DNA of 11,391 bases, taken from NCBI GenBank assembly GCA_003483565.1, contig DMYZ01000228.1, forward strand, positions 1 through 11,391. Direction: 5' to 3'. The notes below the pieces were generated by a model that worked only from the letters and a program-made list of their open reading frames with translations, ran no database searches and was not told where the DNA came from. This DNA comes from Prevotella sp. GTDB taxonomy: Bacteria > Bacteroidota > Bacteroidia > Bacteroidales > Bacteroidaceae. Shown piece after piece: positions 1 to 7,242 of this stretch; the stretch's first letter is position 1, and each line of letters begins with the position of its first letter. The translations under genes and the position numbers were made by a program.

Positions 1-42
1 ATATGGGATAATGCCGACAACCCCGATTTTGGCGAGCAGTAA
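1..42 (+). CDS. C-terminal end of an ORF upstream of the IS66 transposase (probable IS66 accessory ORF)
   Basis: Reading frame 1 is open from the window edge and ends with TAA at 40-42. It encodes an acidic tail (IWDNADNPDFGEQ). It stops 18 bases before the proposed transposase start. In IS66 elements a TnpB-like accessory protein of about 110-120 residues sits at this position, so position and spacing suggest that identity. Thirteen residues are too few to show it by sequence. Confidence 0.35.
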   Translation: MWDNADNPDFGEQ

Positions 43-60
43 TTTGGGCCTGCGAAAAAA

Positions 61-737
61 TTGGAATATCTTAATACGGATAAGATTACTTTGATCAAAA
101 TGCTTCTTGCCTCCAAGGAGGAGAACAGGAAGCTCCATGATAAGTTGGATAGTCTCAGGGAGGAAGCAAGGGAGCGTGAGGCTAAAGCCGAAGCCCGCAA
201 TAAGGATCTTATGAGAGCCAACCACAGACAAATGGAATATCAGGTAAAACTGATGGACCAGCTGACAGAGATGCAGCGTCAGTTGAACAAGACCAGTGAT
301 CAGTATGCGGATCTCTTGGTTGAACTCAAGCGACAGAAGGACCTCAACCAGCAGGCCCGTAAAGACAAGTACTATAATAAATAAAGGCGTGACAGCAAGA
401 ACCTCACCAAAGATGGGGCTGTCGCAATTTTCTAAATTGGTGTGGTCTCATGAAATACAGAGAAGATGGAGAGTACAGTATCGACAATAACATTGCCGAG
501 AGAAATGTGCGACCGTTTACTGTAGACAGAAAGAATACAATGACCTTCGGAAGTGAGGAGGGCATTGATTGCGCGGCTACCTATCATACCATTATCCAGA
601 CTTGCAGGATGATGGGTGTGAAGGTATTGAAATATCTTCAGAGCTTCTTCAAGAAGTTCTCTGAGGGATGTCGTGACTACGCTCAGATGCTGCCTGGACA
701 ACTCGTAATTGATTATAGAGACTTAAATTTTGTTTAG
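61..737 (+). pseudogene. IS66-family transposase, internally deleted and interrupted
   Basis: The first part (TTG at 61 to about 430) encodes a charged, heptad-like coiled coil rich in Glu, Lys, Arg and Gln, like the N-terminal coiled coil of IS66 transposases. It has an in-frame TAA at 382-384, after which the same frame still reads sensibly (RRDSKNLTKDG). The second part, in another frame from about 432 to the TAG at 735-737, encodes the C-terminal signature: SIDNNIAERNVRPF, then DRKNTMTF and a helical tail. This contains the conserved Glu of the DDE triad (NIAER). Everything between, including both catalytic Asp residues, is missing. Intact members are roughly 450-550 residues, whereas the two pieces here total about 220. 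One nonsense change plus a deletion joining the ends near 430 explains the arrangement. It cannot be functional. Confidence 0.85.
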
Positions 738-748
738 CTTAGCAGGAA

Positions 749-910
749 ATGTGGGTACTCAAAAGCACTCTGTTTAAAGGCGATAAGCAACAATTGGACG
801 TTTACTTTGATCCTATTTTAGATCTTGTCAATAATGAAATGAAAAAAGTAGGTCTAAATCCGTCAATAATCAAGATATCTGGAATATATTTTCAAGATAT
901 TTCTAAATAG
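749..910 (+). CDS. Short unrecognised ORF or gene remnant between IS66 and wzx
   Basis: An ATG at 749 opens a 53-codon frame ending with TAG at 908-910, seven bases before the flippase start. The peptide is soluble-looking and lysine-rich, with no membrane segment or signal peptide. The stretch DVYFDPILDLVNNEMKKVGL followed by NPSIIKISG vaguely recalls the helix-plus-strand pattern near the end of Hsp70-like ATPase domains, but this is too weak to assign. An in-frame stop lies at 740-742, just upstream. It may be the 3' end of a gene whose upstream part was lost when the IS66 element inserted or was rearranged, or a small leader ORF for the flippase gene. Confidence 0.3.
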   Translation: MWVLKSTLFKGDKQQLDVYFDPILDLVNNEMKKVGLNPSIIKISGIYFQDISK

Positions 911-917
911 GTTATAG

Positions 918-2324
918 ATGAGCAATATAAATATAACAAAGAAAGATGTAGCTTGGAGCTATGTTGCCAAATTTTTCCAGATTGGTACGGGATTCATTAC
1001 ACTTCCTTTGGTGTTGCATCTGCTAACTCCAGAAGAGGTGGGTATGAACTACCTTATGATGACAATCAGCTCCATTATTGGTTTGCTTGATTTCGGATTT
1101 TCCCCACAATTTGGTAGAAACTTTACTTATGTGAATAGTGGAGCCAGACGCCTATTAAAGGAAGGTGTTGAGTATAGTGATAATAAAAGTATCGATTATC
1201 ATTTGCTTTCGATACTGCTTAAGACAGCTCGTACAGTTTATCAACGATTGTCTATTTTTAGTGTTGCTCTTATGCTTACAGCTGGCACAGGATATATCTA
1301 TTACGTTACAAAAGGCTTTACTAATGTAAATAATGTCTTGCCAATTTGGCTTCTTTTCTGTTTGACCTCTTATTTTAATATTTATTTTAGTTACTATAAT
1401 AGTCTACTGACAGGAAGTGGTAAAATAGCAGAAGCTAATAAGGCAGCAATCTATTCAAAAAGTGCGTATTTGATAATCTGTATTCCTTTACTCTTACTTC
1501 ATTTTGGGCTGTTTTCCATTATCATTGCAAATTTTATATCTCCATTTGTTTCTAGATATTATAGCTACCATGTTTACTTCACTGAAGAGTTAGTTTCCAT
1601 TCTTGATAAGAATATAATAAAACAGGAAGTTAGTGAAATGTTTGATGTCATATGGTATAATGCAAAGAAACTAGGTATTAACTTTGTTGGCTCTTATGCT
1701 ATCAATAAAAGCGCGATGTTTATTATCGGCTTTTACCTTCCTTTGGCAGTTGTTGGTTCATATGGATTGTTGATTCAGTTAACTACTGTTTTGAGTGGTG
1801 TGGCTCAAATAATGTTTGCTACATATTCCCCACGTTTTTCCAATCTTCGTGTAACTAAACAAGATGAAGAGTTCAAAATGCTGATGGGGTTGACAATTGG
1901 CGTTTACTGGATTATGATGATAATAGGTTCAATCGTTATTCTGTTTGGCGCTCCGCCAGTACTACAGCTGATTGGATCTAAAACGCAACTACCAAGTATA
2001 GGAGTGTGCGCTTTATATCTATTAGCAATAACATTAGAAGGTAATCATTCGGATTTTGCGACACTTATAGTTACTGGCAACAAAGTTCCCTTTGTAAAGC
2101 CCAGCATTCTTTCAGGATTATTCATTTTGGGATTTACAATTTTAGAACTTCAATTCACAAATTTCGGTCTTATCGGGGTTGTGTTTGTTCAATTCATTGT
2201 TCAACTTGCCTATTCTAATTGGCGTTGGCCAAAGTGGGTTATGGATGAATTCCATATGTCCATTGTGGATTTTTTTAAGTATAGTTATTTTGCAATTAGC
2301 TCTAAAATAAAGAAATATATTTGA
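918..2324 (+). CDS. wzx: Wzx-type polysaccharide (O-antigen/capsule repeat-unit) flippase
   Basis: The 468-residue polytopic membrane protein belongs by appearance to the polysaccharide transporter (PST/MATE-like) group. Such proteins flip undecaprenyl-diphosphate-linked repeat units from the cytoplasmic to the periplasmic face of the inner membrane. The N-terminus has the family pattern: a short polar leader (NITKKDVAWSYVAKFFQIGT) leading straight into the first helix, then PLVLHLLTPEEVGMNYL and a second helix with GLLDFGFSPQFGRNF, typical of Wzx proteins. About twelve to fourteen hydrophobic segments follow, separated by short Lys/Arg-rich loops, and the length is normal for the family. The ATG at 918 gives the complete leader. 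A 240-base gap separates it from the HAD gene downstream. Substrate specificity cannot be read from sequence. The symbol is functional; orthology to a particular named wzx is not implied. Confidence 0.88.
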   Translation: MSNINITKKDVAWSYVAKFFQIGTGFITLPLVLHLLTPEEVGMNYLMMTISSIIGLLDFGFSPQFGRNFTYVNSGARRLLKEGVEYSDNKSIDYHLLSILLKTARTVYQRLSIFSVALMLTAGTGYIYYVTKGFTNVNNVLPIWLLFCLTSYFNIYFSYYNSLLTGSGKIAEANKAAIYSKSAYLIICIPLLLLHFGLFSIIIANFISPFVSRYYSYHVYFTEELVSILDKNIIKQEVSEMFDVIWYNAKKLGINFVGSYAINKSAMFIIGFYLPLAVVGSYGLLIQLTTVLSGVAQIMFATYSPRFSNLRVTKQDEEFKMLMGLTIGVYWIMMIIGSIVILFGAPPVLQLIGSKTQLPSIGVCALYLLAITLEGNHSDFATLIVTGNKVPFVKPSILSGLFILGFTILELQFTNFGLIGVVFVQFIVQLAYSNWRWPKWVMDEFHMSIVDFFKYSYFAISSKIKKYI

Positions 2325-2340
2325 TAGTTCCATTTTCCAA

Positions 2341-2371
2341 CAATATTTTTAATATCATAGGAAATATATTG
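2341..2371 (+). terminator. AT-rich imperfect hairpin after wzx, weak terminator candidate
   Basis: The arms at 2341-2350 and 2362-2371 pair at nine of ten positions around an 11-base loop, starting 17 bases after the flippase stop. The stem is nearly all A-T and no T-tract follows directly (a run of eight T lies only at 2402-2409). In such AT-rich DNA it could be chance. Confidence 0.25.
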
Positions 2372-2544
2372 TGGCGGGATTTGGAGAGAGTAAGAAGAAG
2401 GTTTTTTTTGCGAATTTGATGATGTATTATTACTTTTTTACTGATTTCAAATCCTATTACAGTATGCTATACTCTTATATTCAATATACGTATCGACTAA
2501 TGATAAACGTACACACAATTTATAACGTATTGCGTAATGATTAA
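2371..2544 (+). CDS. Possible 57-residue tyrosine-rich ORF upstream of the HAD gene
   Basis: A GTG at 2371 opens a frame that ends with TAA at 2542-2544, 20 bases before the HAD gene start. The peptide has ten Tyr in 57 residues, many Phe and Met, no recognisable motif and no clear membrane helix. The frame is open only from 2353. The GTG overlaps the arm of the hairpin at 2341-2371. Nothing supports it beyond being open in an otherwise empty 240-base gap, and its composition fits translated AT-rich non-coding DNA. Low confidence that it is a gene. Confidence 0.15.
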   Translation: MAGFGESKKKVFFANLMMYYYFFTDFKSYYSMLYSYIQYTYRLMINVHTIYNVLRND

Positions 2545-2564
2545 TACTTAGAAGCTATTGACAG

Positions 2565-4508
2565 ATGGTTAATCAAATACAAAATCTTTTAGCAAGTGTC
2601 ACTTCGTATAAGTATGTTTCTTTCGATGTTTTCGACACGCTCATTTTCCGAACATTTAGTCATTATAGTGACTTGTTTGAAATGGTAGAATCTCTTTATA
2701 ATAAAAGACATCAAAATCATATACGCTGCTTTAAGAAAGAACGAATTGAAGCAGAGCGTGAAGCAAGACATTTGGCTAATGGGAAGGAAGTAACCATAAA
2801 TGATATCTATAATCAACTTCATTACAACAATAGTATAAAAAAAGAACTGCAAAATATAGAAGAACTATCCGAAATCGACAATTGTGTTTCGAACAAGATA
2901 ATGGTTGATTTTCTTCGAGAATGCAAACATGAAGGTAAGAACATTATTATCATTACTGATATGTACCTTCCGAGAAGCATTATTGCCAATATACTTGAAA
3001 AGATAGGTGTTGAATACGATGCATTGTTTATTTCCGGTGAAGAAAGGGTAACTAAACGATCTGGTGAATTATATAAGATTGTATTAAAACGACTTGGGAT
3101 AAAGCCTACTGAGCTTATCCATTTTGGTGACGACGCCAATAACGATATCAAACAGCCCAAAAGATTGGGTATAACAGCAATGGAAAGAGCTCAAGATAAA
3201 ATAGTTCCGATACCGTATTGGAAAGAGAAAGATGCAAAGAATATATATAGCGAACATTTATGTGAACTGTTAAGAAGAGGTATTCAATCATATGCTGATT
3301 CACCAGAGGTCGTCTTGGGATATACTATAATAGGTCCTATCCTTTGGGAGTTTTGTCAATGGGTTCACCAATTGAGGGTATCTATTGGATTAGATCGCCT
3401 ATTGTTTGTTGCTCGTGAGGGATGGCTAATCATGGAATGTTATTCTAAGATGTTCCCTGAGGAACGTAACACAATAGAGTATGTCAGGCTTAACAAGAAC
3501 ATCTTGCGCCTGCCATCATTATTTAATGGTGACAGAGTTGAAAAGTTCATTCGCTCAATCCCTGGACGAATTACATTAGAGTGGAGAGACATTTTCAAAT
3601 ATCTAGGGGTAGAAGATTTGAAGTCCTTTGCATCGAAGATCCATAAGAGATACCCTAACACTAATATTCATGACAGAGTTAAGATAAAAGACATATCATT
3701 CAGAGAGAAAAAAATTATCAATTTCGCCATTGACCTACAGAAAGAGACTATAGAAAAGCAACATAAGATGTTGTTGAGCTATCTTGAGGTATTAGGAGTT
3801 ACAAAGCAAAAGGTTGGTCTAGTTAACAATAGTATTAATGGAAGCGGCCAGTCTTTGATAGAAGAATATTTGAAATCTGAGGGGAAGTCCTCCGGAATAT
3901 ACGGGCTACAATTTATACGAAGCAAAAAGTGCATATCTTTACTTCAAGATCGAAGTGTTGGGTGGATAAACGTTCATATGAAACCAAGCTTTGCTACAAA
4001 TAAGTTTATCAGCCTATCCCTTATATTTGAGCACCTTTTATTTGAGCCTCAAGGAACAGCTTTAAGATTGGATAAAGGTGTTGATGGAAAGATTATTGGT
4101 ATTTGTGAGCAACCACGTAAAGAGGTTTCGGATTTTGACAAGATAGCATCTGTACAAAAGTATGCTCTGAAATTTATAGAAGATTATCAATCAAATATAC
4201 AACATTCAACGTTTAATTACGGCTTCAAGCGACTATTAAGAATGCTGCTTAATCCAAGAATGGAAGAAGCGATGTTCGTTGGAACAATTTGGGATGATGA
4301 TGTTGAAGAAGACAAACAGATACTTAATATGACGGCTTCATTTCGTAAGCGTAACTGTCTGCTTAAGGACTTGCCCACAAATATAGGCTGGATTGAGGGC
4401 TGGCTTGAGATAAATAATGTTCCTAAACGTTATAAAATTATAGCTTATCTGAGACAGTTGATAAGATATTATAGGCATCATATCCCATTAGTGAATAACG
4501 AATACTAA
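2565..4508 (+). CDS. HAD-superfamily hydrolase-domain protein of polysaccharide loci (COG5610-like)
   Basis: This 647-residue soluble protein has an N-terminal HAD domain at about residues 16-215. Motif I is FDVFDTLIFR (nucleophile D21, acid/base D24), motif II is IIITDMYLP (T131), the motif III lysine lies in VTKRSGELY (about K164), and motif IV is HFGDDANNDI (D189, D190, D194). All catalytic positions are present, so phosphatase or phosphotransferase chemistry is plausible. The segment between motifs I and II is a helical cap. From about residue 245 a second region begins. It contains LLFVAREGWLIMECY (279-293) and YVRLNKNILRLPSL (307-320), a pattern seen in large HAD proteins of Bacteroidetes and other capsule clusters. 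I see no glycosyltransferase domain. Substrate and step are unknown; a sugar-phosphate or lipid-linked intermediate is an inference from context. The C-terminal region has no membrane segments. The ATG at 2565 leaves a normal short leader before motif I. Confidence 0.75.
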   Translation: MVNQIQNLLASVTSYKYVSFDVFDTLIFRTFSHYSDLFEMVESLYNKRHQNHIRCFKKERIEAEREARHLANGKEVTINDIYNQLHYNNSIKKELQNIEELSEIDNCVSNKIMVDFLRECKHEGKNIIIITDMYLPRSIIANILEKIGVEYDALFISGEERVTKRSGELYKIVLKRLGIKPTELIHFGDDANNDIKQPKRLGITAMERAQDKIVPIPYWKEKDAKNIYSEHLCELLRRGIQSYADSPEVVLGYTIIGPILWEFCQWVHQLRVSIGLDRLLFVAREGWLIMECYSKMFPEERNTIEYVRLNKNILRLPSLFNGDRVEKFIRSIPGRITLEWRDIFKYLGVEDLKSFASKIHKRYPNTNIHDRVKIKDISFREKKIINFAIDLQKETIEKQHKMLLSYLEVLGVTKQKVGLVNNSINGSGQSLIEEYLKSEGKSSGIYGLQFIRSKKCISLLQDRSVGWINVHMKPSFATNKFISLSLIFEHLLFEPQGTALRLDKGVDGKIIGICEQPRKEVSDFDKIASVQKYALKFIEDYQSNIQHSTFNYGFKRLLRMLLNPRMEEAMFVGTIWDDDVEEDKQILNMTASFRKRNCLLKDLPTNIGWIEGWLEINNVPKRYKIIAYLRQLIRYYRHHIPLVNNEY

Positions 4509-4614
4509 AGAATTGTGGATAAAGTCAAAAATATTTGGTTTATTATTATATTAGTCAAAAAAAGGTAAGCGGCCAAAAGTGACGTATTGCTTAAATCCTT
4601 AAAGCTTAGGTAAC

Positions 4615-4653
4615 GCTGTTGTCGACTTAATTCATACAATTTATGACAGCAGC
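4615..4653 (+). other. Imperfect stem-loop in the HAD-wzy gap
   Basis: GCTGTTGTC at 4615-4623 can pair with GACAGCAGC at 4645-4653, with one G-T pair, around a 21-base AT-rich loop. An alternative inner stem is TCATA/TATGA around CAATT. No T-run follows, so it is not a classical terminator. Role unknown. Confidence 0.3.
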
Positions 4654-4779
4654 TCTTCCTTTACAAGACGGAGGGCAAAGGCCTATTAAAAAGTAGAAAG
4701 TAGGGGAATATTAGCTGGTCTAATCCGAAATACATTCAAATAAGATTCCCCACTGATGCTTTTATTATTAAAGATATGA

Positions 4780-4875
4780 TGTACAATTGTAGTGATTGAC
4801 AGAATACATGTCGGAATGAGAATGGCAACACAAGAATTAGATAGTGATAATGATTATGTCTATATGTTTCATTAA
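4780..4875 (+). pseudogene. Possible remnant of a polysaccharide pyruvyl transferase-like gene
   Basis: Frame 1 between a TGA at 4777-4779 and a TAA at 4873-4875 reads CTIVVIDRIHVGMRMATQ and onward. The part VVIDRIHVGM resembles the conserved VVTDRLH(V/A)G region near the C-terminal end of polysaccharide pyruvyl transferases, which are common in such loci. Only about ten residues carry the resemblance, there is no start, and the surrounding frames yield no more of the family, so this is a hint only. Confidence 0.2.
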
Positions 4876-4949
4876 AAATGACATTTTAAGATTGTTATAT
4901 CTTTTTCTTAGTTAATAATCTGTTTATTGCACAATAAATATTTGTTAGT

Positions 4950-6059
4950 ATGGAAATATATATTATAATTCATGTATTGGTTTTTCTAACTTTGATATTC
5001 GAGTTAGCTCCTTTAAAAGTAAAAAAAAGTATAATTATAGGATGGTGCATATTTTTTACGTTATTTGGAGGATTACGATGGCGTATTGGAGGAGACTGGG
5101 ATCAATATTATGACCATTTCGTATTTTCTAGTTGGAGTAATATTTTTAACTACGATAGGTATGGTAATGGAGAAGAAACTTTGGAACCTGGTTTCGTATT
5201 CTTCAATGTTTTAATAAAAACTATTTTTGGTAAATTTTATATTTATAACCTTATTGTTGTTGGCTTTATACAATTTACCTATTATAAATTTTGCAATTAT
5301 TTCTTCCCAAAGAATCCACTTTTTTGTTACTGTTTTTTAATGGTAGCTGTTGCTAATTACTTCCCTGTAAGAGCTGGTTTTAGCGTAGGGATTTCTTACT
5401 GGTGCTGGAAATTCATCAAAGAGCAAAAGTTAATACCTTTCTTAATAGTTATCTTTTTTGCTTCAATCATCCATAACAAATCTATTGTATTACTTCCATG
5501 CTATTGGTTAGGAAAAGTAAGATTGAAAAGTTTATGGTTGCTTATCTTATATCCGATTATTGCTATTGCCTCTTATAAATTGCAGGATTGGTTTACAATT
5601 CTTTCATTATCTTTTGGAGGAAGTATTGCGGAAAAAGCATATAAGTTTAGCCAAGTCGAGACAGAAGGATTTGCAGGAGCATCATATTTCGGATGGGTTC
5701 TCAATTATTTCTTCTTATGTATCTACTTATACATACGTAAGAAAGAAAAATTATTCAGTAACAATTGGTATAATGTTCTCTTAAATAGTGTGATGATATA
5801 TAATGCAATTTTTATGATTTTTTCAAACGGTATGGGCGATTTGGCACGTTTATCAACTAATTTTTTCCCTGTTCAATGTATACTTTTATTAAAGTCAGTA
5901 TTGTATTTTGCTAAATCTAAGAATCATTTAATTTCATGTCTTGCTATATTTTTCTTCCTATCGTATTATATATATAAACTTCCATCAAATTGGAATGGAT
6001 ATTTTTTCAAAGACGCATGCGTGCCATATAAAACAATTTTTGATTATAATTTAAGATAA
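4950..6059 (+). CDS. wzy: EpsG-family polysaccharide polymerase (Wzy-type)
   Basis: This 369-residue integral membrane protein has roughly ten hydrophobic segments. It carries the EpsG-family signature in the loop after the second helix: GGLRWRIGGDWDQYYDHF (about residues 40-57), an R..IG.DW..Y pattern, then a loop containing EPGFVFFNVLIK (79-90). A central SIIHNKSIVLLPCYWLG segment matches the (I)H(K)S(A) motif after the mid helices. EpsG/Wzy proteins join flipped repeat units into the polymer at the periplasmic face of the inner membrane. Length is normal for the family. It starts the close-packed run: its stop is followed after one base by the next gene, so the two are almost certainly co-transcribed. 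The DNA is very AT-rich, as is usual for wzy genes. The ATG at 4950 places the first helix directly at the N-terminus. Linkage and sugar specificity are unknown. Confidence 0.85.
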   Translation: MEIYIIIHVLVFLTLIFELAPLKVKKSIIIGWCIFFTLFGGLRWRIGGDWDQYYDHFVFSSWSNIFNYDRYGNGEETLEPGFVFFNVLIKTIFGKFYIYNLIVVGFIQFTYYKFCNYFFPKNPLFCYCFLMVAVANYFPVRAGFSVGISYWCWKFIKEQKLIPFLIVIFFASIIHNKSIVLLPCYWLGKVRLKSLWLLILYPIIAIASYKLQDWFTILSLSFGGSIAEKAYKFSQVETEGFAGASYFGWVLNYFFLCIYLYIRKKEKLFSNNWYNVLLNSVMIYNAIFMIFSNGMGDLARLSTNFFPVQCILLLKSVLYFAKSKNHLISCLAIFFFLSYYIYKLPSNWNGYFFKDACVPYKTIFDYNLR

Positions 6060-6060
6060 A

Positions 6061-7212
6061 ATGAAAGTTTTGATTGTATCTAAATGTCCTACACATCCGA
6101 CAGATGCGGGCAACCGTCAGTGGATTTTAGCACAGGCGGAGACGCTAAAACGCATGGGATGTGAGGTTCACTTCTTATATATAGAAGAAAGAGGATTGAA
6201 GTCTTCCAAAGAGCAATATGATAGGGAATTGAATGAAACTAAGGCCTATTGGGGCGATAATTTCCACCTGTTAAAAGTAACGAAGTTTCAAAAACTTCTT
6301 TTCAATATCAACAAGAGATACCGTGAACTCTTTTGCCATAGTCATTATCATGTTGATGACAACTATCCATGGGGATTGGGAAAGATGGTGAACAGTCTCG
6401 ATGACAAGTATCATTTTGACATCTGCATTATTAACTACTACTACCTTTCAAAACTCTTTACACAAGTCAAAATTCCCAAAAAAGCTATTGCCACACATGA
6501 CTTAATAGCCTACAAAGACATCAAAATTGGTGAACCTACCCTCTGCATTACTGCTGACACTGAGGCTAAAGCGATGCAACGTTGCCCATATATCTTTGCC
6601 CTACAGACGGTTGAGGCCGACTATTTCCAAATGTTGTCTCCCAAGAGCAAGGTTTATAACTTCTTTGGAAAATTTGACTACACTCCGCAGCCAATAGCTG
6701 GCAATCACGATATAGTCTTTCTGTCAGGTGGCAATGGCTTTAATCAAAATGGAATTCGATGGTTTTTAAAAGAAGTGTTTCCTGCTATCAGGAAGAAATT
6801 TGCTGATGTGCGACTGCTCATTGGCGGAAGTATCTGCAAGGCAATGCCTGAGTTGAAAAATTATGATGGCGTAGAAGTGCAAGGTTACGTAGATAGTCCA
6901 GCAGCATTCTATGCTCAGGCTGACGTTTGTATTAATCCGTGTTATCAAGGGACTGGTTTGAAAATTAAAACATTTGAGGCTATCAGTTATGACAAGGTAA
7001 CGATGGTTCATCCACATAGTATGGAAGGCATATATGACAAAGACCATGCTCCGCTATTTGTTTCTGACAAGCCTACTGATTGGGTACACTTCCTGGAAAC
7101 ATTATGGAACTCTACGCAAGCTATTGAAGCCATCAAGAATCAGGACAAAAATTATCTTGAGTCTATGGAAGAATTTGTAGATAGTGAATATAGAAGATTT
7201 CTAGGTGCATAA
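6061..7212 (+). CDS. GT4-like (GT-B fold) glycosyltransferase
   Basis: The 383-residue cytosolic protein has a two-domain GT-B layout. The N-terminal domain begins MKVLIVSKCPTHPTDAGNRQ, a first strand followed by the acceptor-side loop with its Gly-Asn pair, common in GT4-like enzymes. The C-terminal nucleotide-sugar domain starts at about residue 217 with DIVFLSGGNGFNQNGIRWF and continues through RLLIGGS, a V..QGYVDSPAAFYAQADVCINP stretch and GTGLKIKTFEAISYDK (about 297-312), where the conserved Glu (about E306) that contacts the donor sits. It should transfer one sugar onto the lipid-linked repeat unit at the inner face of the membrane. Donor and linkage cannot be inferred. The ATG lies one base after the wzy stop, implying translational coupling. 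Its DNA looks less AT-rich than that of wzy and the following transferase, which suggests a separate origin. Confidence 0.85.
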   Translation: MKVLIVSKCPTHPTDAGNRQWILAQAETLKRMGCEVHFLYIEERGLKSSKEQYDRELNETKAYWGDNFHLLKVTKFQKLLFNINKRYRELFCHSHYHVDDNYPWGLGKMVNSLDDKYHFDICIINYYYLSKLFTQVKIPKKAIATHDLIAYKDIKIGEPTLCITADTEAKAMQRCPYIFALQTVEADYFQMLSPKSKVYNFFGKFDYTPQPIAGNHDIVFLSGGNGFNQNGIRWFLKEVFPAIRKKFADVRLLIGGSICKAMPELKNYDGVEVQGYVDSPAAFYAQADVCINPCYQGTGLKIKTFEAISYDKVTMVHPHSMEGIYDKDHAPLFVSDKPTDWVHFLETLWNSTQAIEAIKNQDKNYLESMEEFVDSEYRRFLGA

Positions 7213-7242
7213 TATGTTCTTAAATTTATAAAGATTTTTGTT

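Larger units (their letters stand above)
1..737 (+). mobile_element. IS66-family element, degenerate, left part outside the window
   Basis: This block carries the end of one small ORF followed by a broken IS66-type transposase, which is the gene order of IS66 elements (small accessory ORFs, then the large DDE transposase). The left terminus lies outside the window. No convincing right terminal inverted repeat is seen after the transposase stop. The stretch around 745-760 shares only a few bases with the reverse complement of the IS66 end at 11205, so the right boundary is uncertain. The element cannot make a working transposase and is probably immobile unless helped in trans. Confidence 0.75.
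4509..4949 (+). other. 441-base region without an intact gene between the HAD gene and wzy
   Basis: No open frame of meaningful length and no clear Bacteroidetes promoter is visible here. It holds an imperfect hairpin (4615-4653), a possible gene scrap (4780-4875) and several further stops in all forward frames. The size and the scrap suggest a gene was once here and has decayed. It is also the natural place for the promoter of the wzy-to-hddA run, though no exact TAnnTTTG element was found. Confidence 0.5.

Noticed and set aside
432..701. Minus-strand 89-codon frame
   Set aside because: It lies antisense to the IS66 C-terminal coding region, which has clear family motifs; there is no supporting motif on the minus strand.
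450..737. 95-codon frame as an independent small gene
   Set aside because: It is the C-terminal end of the broken IS66 transposase, with DNNIAERNVRPF; the in-frame sequence before the ATG (about 432-449) looks like part of the same domain.
738..765. Right terminal repeat of the left IS66 element
   Set aside because: GAAATG and a final TAC match the expected inverted terminus, but the bases between do not, and the GACGC core is absent.
4565..4590. GTAAGCGG sequence as another IS66 terminal repeat
   Set aside because: It shares the first seven bases with the terminus at 11205, but the similarity fades after that and no IS66 coding sequence lies beside it.
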